This document shows, piece by piece, positions 1 to 7,857 of a stretch of DNA of 35,762 nt. A program made the position numbers and the translations under genes. The stretch's first letter is position 1. The number at the start of each line of letters is the position of its first letter. The notes below the pieces were generated by a model. The model was not told the DNA's origin and searched no databases. It worked only from the letters and a program-made list of their open reading frames with translations. Location: assembly GCA_027014115.1 (NCBI GenBank), contig JALWEJ010000054.1, forward strand, positions 1 to 35,762, given 5' to 3'. This stretch comes from Desulfurellales bacterium (GTDB lineage: Bacteria > Campylobacterota_A > Desulfurellia > Desulfurellales > Hippeaceae).

Positions 1-7
1 AAACCTG

Positions 8-15
8 CCTCCTTT
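8..15 (-). promoter_or_regulatory. Ribosome binding site of a gene lying just outside the left edge
   Basis: Read on the minus strand this is AAAGGAGG, a near-perfect Shine-Dalgarno sequence. Seven bases follow before the window ends, so the start codon should lie immediately beyond position 1. The product cannot be seen. The 180 bases between here and folE2 separate this gene from the folE2 operon. Confidence 0.65.
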
Positions 16-16
16 A

Positions 17-39
17 GTTAGTTTAGCATATGCACTAAC
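17..39 (-). promoter_or_regulatory. Dyad in the leader of the off-window gene
   Basis: A perfect 6-base inverted repeat, GTTAGT (17-22) and ACTAAC (34-39), flanks 11 bases that contain the palindrome GCATATGC (26-33). It sits directly upstream of the Shine-Dalgarno at 8-15. It could be an operator or a small RNA hairpin; the sequence alone does not decide. Confidence 0.3.
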
Positions 40-41
40 TT

Positions 42-69
42 GGTGTATACAGGATTGTAGCAGGGTCAA
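42..69 (-). promoter_or_regulatory. Weak candidate promoter for the off-window gene
   Basis: On the minus strand TTGACC (69-64) is followed after 16 bases by TACACC (47-42), or after 14 bases by TATACA (49-44). Neither combination is close to consensus, but this is the best candidate between folE2 and the left-edge RBS. The rest of 70-195 is AT-rich; I saw only a short AAGA/TCTT dyad near 153-165 and no gene. Confidence 0.25.
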
Positions 70-195
70 GTGACACAATTTATTTTACACTATCAGATTG
101 ATGTTTTAAGTTCAAAAGAATTTTTGAGAATATAAACTAATAGAACAAAATAAGAGAACTCTTCTTACCCATATACTCATTTTCCAACTACCTAT

Positions 196-969
196 TCACC
201 TTTCTATATACGAATATGCATTGTGGTTGTGTATGCTTTCGAAGTTTTCGACCGATATTGAAAAGTGTCTGATTCTTTTATCGTCCTGCAGTTTTACGGC
301 TATGTTTCTTGCAATATCCTCAACAAAAGCGGGGTTGTTGTAGGCTTTTTCCGTTACATATTTTTCATCGGGTCTTTTTAGGAGTGAATATATTTCGCAG
401 CTTGCTGACTCTTCGGCAATATCTATAAGCTCCTCTATCCAGACCATATCTTTAAGCTCAACCGATATTGTGGCTAAACCTCTTTGATTGTGTGCTCCGT
501 AGTCGCTTATTTCCTTTGAGCATGGGCAGAGGCTTGTTATCGGAACGGATATACCTATGATTGTTGTCTGTGTTTTTTCGTCGCCTATTGCTTCAACTGT
601 GCAGTCATAGCTCATCAATGACTTAATTTTGCTTATCGGTGCCTCTTTTTCTATGAAATAGGGGAAGCCAAGCTCAATGTATGCCTTCTGCGCATTTAAT
701 TTTTTTCTCATTTGTGCAACAATTTCTTCAATGTTGTTGATGTCTATACAGTCTCTGTTTTCATTTAGTATTTCGATAAAACGGCTCATGTGTGTGCCTT
801 TAAATCTGCTGGGCAGAAGGACATACATATTTATATTGGCTATGGTATGCTGCCTTTTTTTTGCCTTATCCAGAAGGTATATCGGATATCTGACATTTTT
901 TATGCCCACCTTGTCTATAGCTATGTTTCTTGTATCCTTTTGAGACTGAACATCAACAAGTTTATTCAT
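196..969 (-). CDS. folE2: GTP cyclohydrolase FolE2 (type IB)
   Basis: This is a 257-residue member of the FolE2/COG1469 family, which converts GTP to 7,8-dihydroneopterin triphosphate, the first step of tetrahydrofolate (and in some bacteria queuosine) synthesis in the cytoplasm. Family signatures are visible: GTHMSRFIE near residue 58, and the CPCSKEISDYGAHNQRG block near residues 148-164 that carries the conserved catalytic/metal-site cysteine. Full length for the family. It is the third gene of a minus-strand group, starting 41 bases after waaF. The ATG has only a weak upstream purine stretch. No classical FolE is visible in the window. FolE2 is known to work with a wider range of metals than zinc-dependent FolE; that is family knowledge. 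Confidence 0.93.
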   Translation of the reverse strand: MNKLVDVQSQKDTRNIAIDKVGIKNVRYPIYLLDKAKKRQHTIANINMYVLLPSRFKGTHMSRFIEILNENRDCIDINNIEEIVAQMRKKLNAQKAYIELGFPYFIEKEAPISKIKSLMSYDCTVEAIGDEKTQTTIIGISVPITSLCPCSKEISDYGAHNQRGLATISVELKDMVWIEELIDIAEESASCEIYSLLKRPDEKYVTEKAYNNPAFVEDIARNIAVKLQDDKRIRHFSISVENFESIHNHNAYSYIER

Positions 970-1010
970 AACGGGCTTTATTGTATTAAAAAATTGAACC
1001 TTTGCAATAA

Positions 1011-1940
1011 CTATTGATTTTTTAACAACTTTTTTGACAATTCTATAATCTCATCCGGCTTTATGAGCTTCATACAGTCGTGGGTTTTTATCGGGCATAC
1101 CCTCTTCATGCAGGGTGCGCACTGTAAATCTTTTTTTACGACTATGCCGTTTGGGTTTTGCCACTGGTTTGTTTCTTTTGGGTTTGTGGGACCGAATATT
1201 GAAATTGTGGGAATTTGATATGCTGTTGCTATGTGCATAGGTCCTGAGTCGTTTGTTATAAAAAGCGAAAGTCCCGCAATATTTTTAATCAGTGATGGGA
1301 TGTCTGTTTTGCCAGCCAGATTTTTGTAATTTTTTATTGTCAGCATTTTTTCAATATCATCTGCTATGTCTGTTTCTTTGGGTCCTCCGAATATGACTAT
1401 GTCACCGTACTGCCCAAGCTTATTTGCAGTTTCTGCGAAATATTCCGGATACCACCTTTTGGCACTTCCGTATGTCGCCCCGGGGTTTATGCCTATTGTT
1501 ATTTTTTCAAAGCGTTTCGGTTTGTAATAGAGCTTGAGTCTGTCTGGTGTTAAGTCTGTTTTGAATATGCTGTTGATAAATTCATTGTACTTTTCAACCT
1601 GGTGTCCTTTGAAAGTATTTTTGTAGATAAAGCGTTTTTTTGTGCCTGTTAAAAAGGTGAGAAGTTTTGAGAAAAAATGGCTTCTAAACGATACTGCCAA
1701 ATTGTGTTTTCCTATCTGTTTTGCAAGTCTGTATGCTGCCAATAATCTGTTTTTTTGGCTTTTTGTGTTATCAAGAAACACCTGTGTGATTTTCGGATGA
1801 TTTTTTAAAGCTTCAGTCGATACATAGCTGCCTACGATTGTCACGGATTGTGCATTTGTGATTTTTATTAGGTTTTCTATGGCGCTTGTTGCCATAACTG
1901 TATCACCAAGCCACGTTGGAAGTTCGATAAGGATTTTCAT
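1011..1940 (-). CDS. waaF: ADP-heptose:LPS heptosyltransferase (WaaF-like, GT9)
   Basis: The 309-residue protein adds heptose from ADP-heptose to the inner core of lipopolysaccharide on the cytoplasmic face of the inner membrane. The N-terminus MKILIELPTWLGDTVMATSA is the typical GT9 donor/acceptor loop. The C-terminal half carries NPGATYGSAKRWYPEYFAE (~residue 183) and TNDSGPMHIATAYQIPTIS (~residue 229), then FGPTNPKETNQW. A cysteine-rich tail CAPCMKRVCPIKTHDC is common in heptosyltransferase II. The ATG directly abuts the stop of the upstream MaoC-like gene (TAG then ATG), so translation is probably coupled. WaaF (heptosyltransferase II) is favoured over WaaC by the tail and the N-terminal motif; the exact linkage is inferred. 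Confidence 0.88.
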   Translation of the reverse strand: MKILIELPTWLGDTVMATSAIENLIKITNAQSVTIVGSYVSTEALKNHPKITQVFLDNTKSQKNRLLAAYRLAKQIGKHNLAVSFRSHFFSKLLTFLTGTKKRFIYKNTFKGHQVEKYNEFINSIFKTDLTPDRLKLYYKPKRFEKITIGINPGATYGSAKRWYPEYFAETANKLGQYGDIVIFGGPKETDIADDIEKMLTIKNYKNLAGKTDIPSLIKNIAGLSLFITNDSGPMHIATAYQIPTISIFGPTNPKETNQWQNPNGIVVKKDLQCAPCMKRVCPIKTHDCMKLIKPDEIIELSKKLLKNQ

Positions 1941-2417
1941 CTATTTATACAGTCTGACAATAGATTCTGCAGTACAAGCAGGCTTTTTGTCGTTTTTTAT
2001 CTCAACTGTGATTTTGTAGATTATTTCAACGCAGTCTGTGAGTTTTCTTACGGATATCGGGGTTGTTTTTGCTCTTATTTGTGAATTTACCTTGACGGGA
2101 GCAGGAAATCGTACTCTGTTTAGTCCGTAATTTATGCGTAGCCTCATGCTGGGGTAGTTCTTTTGAAAATAGTCGGGGTGGTTGGATTCTGTTAAAAACG
2201 GTATCATGGAAAGGGTCAAAAAGCCGTGAGCTATCGTTGTTTTGTAGGGCGATTCTCTTTCTGCTCTTTTTGGATCTACATGAATCCACTGAATATCGCC
2301 TGTAGATTTGGCAAAATTATCGATTCTTTCTTGCGTTATCTCTATCCATCTACCTGTATGTATGGTTGTATTCAGCTTTTTTTCATACATTTGAACCAAT
2401 TTATCATAACTATCCAT
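1941..2417 (-). CDS. MaoC-like (R)-specific enoyl-CoA hydratase
   Basis: This 158-residue hot-dog-fold protein resembles the MaoC/NodN dehydratases that hydrate trans-2-enoyl-CoA to (R)-3-hydroxyacyl-CoA. The family hydratase motif is present as STGDIQWIHVDPKRAERESP (catalytic Asp and His) followed by TIAHGFLTLSMIPFL. I start it at the ATG at 2417 because GGGAGG lies seven bases upstream. A GTG 15 bases further upstream would place that Shine-Dalgarno inside the coding sequence. It heads the waaF-folE2 group. The substrate is unknown; a role in fatty-acid or polyhydroxyalkanoate metabolism is only a family-level suggestion. Confidence 0.85.
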   Translation of the reverse strand: MDSYDKLVQMYEKKLNTTIHTGRWIEITQERIDNFAKSTGDIQWIHVDPKRAERESPYKTTIAHGFLTLSMIPFLTESNHPDYFQKNYPSMRLRINYGLNRVRFPAPVKVNSQIRAKTTPISVRKLTDCVEIIYKITVEIKNDKKPACTAESIVRLYK

Positions 2418-2438
2418 AAAACCTCCCAGCACTTGATT

Positions 2439-2466
2439 AGTGTATATATTTTTTGCTTATTTTCAA
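2439..2466 (-). promoter_or_regulatory. Candidate promoter of the MaoC-waaF-folE2 group
   Basis: On the minus strand TTGAAA (2466-2461) and TACACT (2444-2439) are 16 bases apart; TATACA (2446-2441) is an alternative -10. It lies about 20 bases upstream of the MaoC ATG at 2417 and is back to back with a plus-strand promoter. Confidence 0.35.
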
Positions 2467-2484
2467 TCTTTGGCAACTGTTTTG

Positions 2485-2513
2485 TTGACACGGCAATTTA
2501 CACAGTGTAAAAA
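2485..2513 (+). promoter_or_regulatory. Promoter for the WecA-like gene, near-leaderless
   Basis: TTGACA (2485-2490), a 17-base spacer and TAAAAA (2508-2513) form a good sigma-70-type promoter. Only nine bases separate the -10 hexamer from the ATG at 2523, so a transcript starting 6-7 bases after the -10 would have only about 2-4 bases of leader and no Shine-Dalgarno. Confidence 0.6.
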
Positions 2514-2522
2514 TAACTCACT

Positions 2523-3188
2523 ATGAGCCCGTTTGTCAGTGTTCCGATATTTGTTTTTTATATGACGATTGTTTTGTGCCTCTTTTTGTCCTATCTGTCA
2601 AAAACAAAGGGTGTTTTTTTAAAAGATGAAAAACAAAAACCGTGTGTATGCGGAGCGGGACTTTTTTTCTCTTTTTTGATTGGTTCCTGCTTGTTTGCAA
2701 ATATTACTGCCGTAAAAATTTTTACTGCAGCCCTACCTCTTTTTGCTGCGGGCTTTCTTGAAGATATAAAATTTAAACTAAACAGTATAGTGAGATATTC
2801 TCTGCCTGTTTTTTCTTTTATGCTTTTGGCTTTTTTTGTAGGGTTTGATTTTAAGCATTTTTCTTTTGTTGAGTTTCATGCCATATTTATCGTTTTGGTA
2901 TCCCTGCTTTTTGCAGTGACTACTGCTTTGGGTTTTAAATTTATTCGCACAAGGGCGGTTTTAAGCAGTTTTTTCCTTGCTGTATTTAGTTTATTTGCGT
3001 TTTTGTTTTACAGATATGGCTGTATCGAACTGTTTGAAAGTGCTCTGATTACTGCTTCTTCTGTTCTTGGTTATTTTACACTCGATGTGCCGTTTCATAA
3101 AACATCTTTTGGAAGAAGCGGTCTCTATCTTGCGGGTTTCTTTTTTGCGGTGATGTGTGTTGAATTATTGAAAAAGGTTAATTTTTAA
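2523..3188 (+). CDS. WecA/MraY-family (GT4 transferase-like) membrane protein, probable pseudoenzyme
   Basis: This 221-residue, almost wholly hydrophobic protein follows the block order of polyprenyl-phosphate N-acetylhexosamine-1-phosphate transferases (WecA/TagO/MraY). Residues 35-46 (DEKQKPCVCGAG) sit where the family has KPHxxPxPxxGG. GFLEDIKFKLNSIVRY near residue 79 matches GFLDDxxxLxxxxR. LGYFTLDVPFHKTSFGRSG near residues 184-202 matches the block LGFLxFNxPPAKIFMGDxGS. The expected catalytic residues are changed: the DD pair is ED, the NxxDGxDG loop is not recognisable, and MGDxGS reads FGRSG. Length is about two-thirds of a normal WecA. It has no visible frameshift, so it looks like an intact but probably catalytically dead relative. 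Adenine deaminase follows after 17 bases. Confidence 0.55.
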   Translation: MSPFVSVPIFVFYMTIVLCLFLSYLSKTKGVFLKDEKQKPCVCGAGLFFSFLIGSCLFANITAVKIFTAALPLFAAGFLEDIKFKLNSIVRYSLPVFSFMLLAFFVGFDFKHFSFVEFHAIFIVLVSLLFAVTTALGFKFIRTRAVLSSFFLAVFSLFAFLFYRYGCIELFESALITASSVLGYFTLDVPFHKTSFGRSGLYLAGFFFAVMCVELLKKVNF

Positions 3189-3205
3189 TAGATTGGAGTG
3201 TGAAT

Positions 3206-4819
3206 ATGGAGCTTGGAATCAATAATGTTTTGATACCCGATTTTGAGAATCTGACATTTAAAAAAGCAAATGTAGGTATAGATAACGGTCTGGTAAAAAC
3301 AGTATCTGATATGCCAATAGAGGCTGAAAAAATATTGGATGCTGAAGGGCGCTATCTCTCTTTGGGGCTTATTGACTGTCACTGTCATATTGAAAGCTCC
3401 CATCTTCTGCCTGCGAGTTTCGGAAATGAGATAGCCAAAAACGGAACGCTCTTTGCCGTCTGTGACTGTCATGAGATTGCAAATGTAAAGGGGCGTGCTG
3501 GTGTTGAGATGTTTATGGAGGATGCAAAACAGAGTGTGTGTAATCTTAAATTTGCTGTTCCATCATGTGTTCCTGCAACCGATTTTGCAACAAGCGGTGG
3601 CAAAATTGAACCTGAGGATGTGAAATATTTTATGGGATTTGATGATGTTGTTGCTTTGGGTGAGCTTATGAATGCACCGGGTGTTGTAAATGGTGATGAA
3701 AAATTTCTCAAAATGATAGATATAACAAAACAGCATAAAAAAAGAATAAACGGACATGCACCGCATCTTGGAAGCGATATGCTGAAAAAATATGTACAAG
3801 CCGGCGTTGAGGATGACCATGAAAGCGAAACATACGAAGAATTGAAAGAAAAAATAGAACTGGGTCTGCATGTTTTTCTGAGAGAGGGAAGCGCAGAAAA
3901 AACCGATAATGAAGCATACAAAATAATAAATGAATACCCCGACAGGGTGATGTTCTGCACAGATGATAAAACAATAGGCGACATCAGAAGGGAAGGCCAC
4001 ATAAACCACAACCTAAAAAAAGCCGTTTCTCTCGGGGTTGAGCCTATTTTGGCTTTAAAGGCTGCAGCATACAACGGTTTGAAATATTACGGTCTTGATG
4101 AATACAGTGATGTGGCAGTAGGCAAAAAAGCCTATTTTGTTATTTTTGATAAGAACTTTGATGTAAAACATGTTATTGCAAATGGTAAGATTTTTGAATA
4201 CACAAATCCGCAGCACAACATACCCGATAATTTTTTAAATACAATTGCGGTCAACGATACAAAAGATGTGCCGAAGATTAAAAATAAAAATATCTGCATG
4301 GTCGCCAAAAGCGGCAGCCTAATAACTCAAAAGCTTGAGGTTGATAACAATACGCCTGAGTTTGACTTGGAAAACGATATGCTGAAAATGTGTGTTTTTG
4401 AACGATACGGACATGGAAATAAAAGTGCATGCAGGATAAAGGGTTTTGGACTAAAGAAAGGGGCAATAGCATCGTCTCTTGCACATGACTGCCACAATAT
4501 TGTAGCTGTAGGGACATCAGATGAAGCAATAGCAAAAGTGTTGGATGAAATTGTAAAGAATCAAGGCGGAATGGCTTTGTTTGACGGCAGCGATATCTAT
4601 TTTATGCCTTTACGGGTCGGCGGTGTTGTATCGTTTGAGGATGCAGACAGTGTTGCAGATGATGTTGAAAAGTTAAGAAGCAGGGTTTCTTATTTGGGCT
4701 GTGAGCTTGAGGATGCTTTTTCAACACTATCTTTTATGGCGCTTGAGGTTATACCTCACATAAAACTTACAGATAAAGGACTTTTTGATGTCGATAGGTT
4801 CTGTTATGTACAGGATTAA
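3206..4819 (+). CDS. ade: Adenine deaminase
   Basis: This 537-residue cytoplasmic amidohydrolase (COG1001 family) deaminates adenine to hypoxanthine and ammonia for purine salvage. The N-terminal metal site is visible as DCHCHIESSHLLPASF (~residues 51-66). GHAPHLGSDM near residue 182 and FCTDDKTIGDIRREGHINHN near 251 supply further metal ligands and the catalytic aspartate. The C-terminal ade-specific domain has YGHGNKSACRIKGFGLKKGA (~400) and SSLAHDCHNIVAVG (~420). I take the ATG at 3206, seven bases after TTGGAG; the GTG at 3200 is almost touching that Shine-Dalgarno. The tail overlaps the next gene by 32 bases. Full length for the family. Confidence 0.93.
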   Translation: MELGINNVLIPDFENLTFKKANVGIDNGLVKTVSDMPIEAEKILDAEGRYLSLGLIDCHCHIESSHLLPASFGNEIAKNGTLFAVCDCHEIANVKGRAGVEMFMEDAKQSVCNLKFAVPSCVPATDFATSGGKIEPEDVKYFMGFDDVVALGELMNAPGVVNGDEKFLKMIDITKQHKKRINGHAPHLGSDMLKKYVQAGVEDDHESETYEELKEKIELGLHVFLREGSAEKTDNEAYKIINEYPDRVMFCTDDKTIGDIRREGHINHNLKKAVSLGVEPILALKAAAYNGLKYYGLDEYSDVAVGKKAYFVIFDKNFDVKHVIANGKIFEYTNPQHNIPDNFLNTIAVNDTKDVPKIKNKNICMVAKSGSLITQKLEVDNNTPEFDLENDMLKMCVFERYGHGNKSACRIKGFGLKKGAIASSLAHDCHNIVAVGTSDEAIAKVLDEIVKNQGGMALFDGSDIYFMPLRVGGVVSFEDADSVADDVEKLRSRVSYLGCELEDAFSTLSFMALEVIPHIKLTDKGLFDVDRFCYVQD

Positions 4820-5579
4820 AGAAGACGATACAATTATACTCTACGATAATGAGAGCCAAAAGAAACGCATAATAAGCCTCAAATTCTCTAAGGGCAGGCT
4901 CAATACTGATAAAGGATTTATAGTGCTTTCTGATATTGTTGGAATGAAGTATGGCGATACGATAAGCACGCAGCTTGGCTTTGAGTATACTGTTTTACCC
5001 ATAAATCTGTTTGATTTTATAATGAAAAAACTAAACAGACTGACACAGATTGTTTATCCTAAAGATGCAGCATACATTGCTTTCAAACTTGATGTGAAGC
5101 CAGGTGATACCGTTATAGAAAGCGGAATAGGAAGCGGTGCAATGAGCTGTGTGTTTGCGCACTATATTGGTAAAAACGGCAGACTGATAAGCTATGAAAT
5201 TAGAGATGAATTCATAGAAAATGCTTATTCCAACATAAAAAAGGTGGGTTTTGAGGATAGAGTTGAAATAAAACACAGGGATATTGCGGAAGGTTTTGAT
5301 GAGACGGATGCAGACAGCATATTTCTTGATGTGAAAGAACCGTGGCTTTATCTAAGGCATGCCTATAATGCGCTGAAGGCCGGCGGTATGCTCGGTATTC
5401 TCATACCAACCGTAAATCAGGCTGAGGAGACATTGAGAGAGCTTAATCTGTTTTCGTTTATTGACTTGGAGGTAAGCGAGCTTTTGCTTAGGAAGTATAA
5501 ACCGACTCCAGGAAGATTTAGACCTCAGGATAGGATGGGTGCTCATACGGCTTTTATGATTTTTGCAAGAAAGATTTAA
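4788..5579 (+). CDS. trmI: tRNA (adenine-N1)-methyltransferase TrmI
   Basis: The product is about 263 residues and belongs to the TrmI/Gcd14 class I methyltransferases, which make N1-methyladenosine (typically A58) in the T-loop of tRNA using S-adenosylmethionine. A small N-terminal beta domain precedes the Rossmann fold. The SAM motif is ESGIGSGAMS (~residue 111), with SYEIRDEF as the acidic loop, LDVKEPW in place of the common LDxPxPW, and PTPGRFRPQDRMGAHTAF near the end. I choose the ATG at 4788 because AAAGGA lies seven bases upstream; the ATG at 4806 is the alternative. It overlaps ade by 32 bases, so translation may be coupled. m1A58 is important for tRNA stability in thermophiles (established knowledge). 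Confidence 0.88.
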   Translation: MSIGSVMYRIKEDDTIILYDNESQKKRIISLKFSKGRLNTDKGFIVLSDIVGMKYGDTISTQLGFEYTVLPINLFDFIMKKLNRLTQIVYPKDAAYIAFKLDVKPGDTVIESGIGSGAMSCVFAHYIGKNGRLISYEIRDEFIENAYSNIKKVGFEDRVEIKHRDIAEGFDETDADSIFLDVKEPWLYLRHAYNALKAGGMLGILIPTVNQAEETLRELNLFSFIDLEVSELLLRKYKPTPGRFRPQDRMGAHTAFMIFARKI

Positions 5580-5623
5580 GCAAATCTTGAAAATAACAGT
5601 GTTATGCACTATAAATAGTTATC

Positions 5624-6886
5624 ATGAATATATCCAAGCTGTTTCCAAAATGGATTATACTTCTGTTTTTTGCTTTGCTAGTAGGTGCTTCTTGTAGGAC
5701 TTGAGCAGGAATCTTACCACAAAAGCGAAGAAAAAAACATTTCGGCGGAATAAGAACATTTCCTCTAATATCTCTTCTTGGCTTTTCTGTCTTTTATTTT
5801 ATAGACAATACTGCATTTCAGACAGCCGCTTTTGTTAGTTTTGCAGCACTGATTGTAAGCGGCTATATTTATGAAGCGGTTAAGTTTCAAAGAAAGGGTA
5901 TAACAATCGAGGTTGCTGGTATTTTAACCTTTATACTCGGTGTTCTTGTTGCAAAAGGATACACAACCAAAGCTATAACAATAGTCATAACCATAACACT
6001 TATTCTGTCTCTGTGTGAGCATATACACAGTTTTGTCTACCGCTATATCAACGAAAATGATATAGCTGCTGTCTTAAAATTTTTGATCGTTAGTGCGGTG
6101 TTATATCCTCTTTTATCCAACGAGCCCTACACAGCACTGAAGATAAACCCAAAATCCATCTGGCTAATGGTTATTCTCATATCGTCAATATCGTTTACTG
6201 TGTATTTTGCAACAAAGATATTCGGCTCAAAAAAGGGTATTTTAATGACATCTCTGCTTGGCGGACTAATAAGTTCAACAGCCGTAACACTTGCCTTTGC
6301 AAAACGCTCAAAAGATATGCCTGAGCTATCCGGAGAACTTTCATTCTGTATAGTGCTTGTTTCAACAATTATGTTTTTAAGGCAGTTTTTTGTTCTTATT
6401 TTTATTAATCCAAAGATTTCTTTACATTTTTCTATTTTTGCATTTTTGTTGTTTTTGGCAGGAATTTTTATTATATTCAGGCAGATTGGCCTATCAAAAA
6501 GTGATGTGCCAATAAACTTTACAAACCCATATGAGCTGAATTATGCTTTGATGTTTGGATTACTTTATACATTTATATTAATAACATCAAGTCTTGCGTA
6601 CTATTATTTCGGTTCTTTTGGTGTCTACTTTGTGGGTTTTATATCAGGTGCTGCTGATGTTGATCCTATCACAATCTCTATGGCTCAACTTGCAAAAAAC
6701 GGACTATCTGCATCAACGGTACTTGCCACAATCATGATAGCAAGTATAACAAATACGGCAACAAAGGGTATTTTTGCATCTATATTCGGCACAAAGGAAT
6801 TGTCTTGGGGTGTTTGGCGTTAGTTTTGGATAATCATAGCGTTGGGAATTATTATTTTGCTGCTTTTTATGTTTTACTTGAAATAG
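5624..6886 (+). pseudogene. Decayed MgtC/DUF4010-type membrane protein gene
   Basis: Conceptual translation in pieces gives one COG3174-like protein of about 420 residues: an MgtC-type N-terminal helix region, then a DUF4010 multi-helix domain. The first frame (from ATG 5624) stops at 5702. LLVGLEQESYHKS continues in the +1 frame from about 5688. HFGGIRTFPLISLLG then continues in the original frame after the A7 run at 5731-5737. The long remainder is open to an in-frame TAG at 6821-6823, after which a clearly hydrophobic helix (FWIIIALGIIILLLFMFYLK) runs on to 6886. So there are two compensating frameshifts about 50 bases apart plus a premature stop. No Shine-Dalgarno is evident. An internal fragment (6083-6823) is open but is unlikely to work alone. 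Confidence 0.8.
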
Positions 6887-7724
6887 TATCTAAAACCTGC
6901 AAAAAACCGTAATTTCTTGTAAAATTGGACGGTACACTGGCTATTAAACCCTCTATTGTTGTATCTTTCCAATCTGTTTTGTCAGCATGCCAATATTCGT
7001 AAAAAGGTTCAAATTCAAAAGAGATTGTATTTGAAATTTTGTATATTGTGGGCAGCTTTACTCTGAATCCGTCGGTACTGCCGAAGCTTAGGTTTATATT
7101 TTTTAAATCCGGGTCAAGTTTTGATAACTCTACATATACACTTCTAAAGTATTTGGATTTTATAGGTGCATACATGCCCTCTAATCTTACACCTGTTTGC
7201 AGTTTGTAGGATAAACAAAAATCAAAACCCAAGCCAAGACCAAGGTAACCCCAGTGATAGTATTCGCCGTATCCGCCCTCACCCTTCATATCTCGTTTTG
7301 CAAACCTATAGCTCAAAAGCCCATATCCCAGAATGTCCGCTCGGTTTGATACTGCTTTTTTAATACCTGCTTTTGCCGAGATATTGAAGACGGACAGTTT
7401 AGATGTTGTTTCTGCCGGTTCATAACTTATATCCCCGTTTAAATCAACATATTGATTAGCGCCTTTATATGAGATATTGGAAGATTGGTAGGATGTATCA
7501 ATACCTATAAACATGTCTTGAGATAATTATTTGTGGGTTATGTAGAAAACATTGAGATACCCGCCGTTTATTTCCCTTGCATCTGTTACATATGGTGTTA
7601 CGTGTTCTTCGAAATGCATATGGTTTGTCATAAGCCCAAAAGAAATATAGGATGAATTGGTATTTTTTGCATTGGCAGAAATACCAAACAAAATAATAAA
7701 AATGATTAGAGAAATTTTTTTCAT
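6867..7724 (-). pseudogene. Outer-membrane beta-barrel protein gene, interrupted
   Basis: The 5' part encodes a clear Sec signal peptide (MKKISLIIFIILFGISANA) and a first beta strand, then reaches an in-frame TAA at 7527-7529. The same frame reopens at once (LSQD, then MFIGIDTSYQSSN) and encodes about 215 residues of alternating aromatic/polar strands typical of small outer-membrane barrels. The C-terminus in the current frame ends LQVLDTISSKT. One frame over, the same bases read FRYYFK followed by a stop at 6874-6876, a normal barrel ending, so a 1-base loss near 6893-6896 is likely too. GGAAG eight bases before the ATG at 7724 is a good RBS, and a TATAAT box lies at 7766-7761 on the minus strand. 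Ligand or function is unknown. Confidence 0.75.
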
Positions 7725-7857
7725 AACTGCACTTCCAATTTTAATGTAGTCTTGTTTCTTATTATATAGTATATTTATTGAAATTTATACATTTTTGCGT
7801 AAAAAGATCTTATAAGGCAACTTAAGATTAATAATTAACAGAATAAAGTGAGGTTGT

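Noticed and set aside
2418-2432. GTG start five codons upstream for the MaoC-like gene
   Set aside because: It would place the GGGAGG Shine-Dalgarno inside the coding region; the ATG at 2417 fits better.
3469-4074. 201-codon open frame on the minus strand inside ade
   Set aside because: It is antisense to conserved catalytic blocks of adenine deaminase, with Ser/Phe-rich composition typical of a shadow frame.
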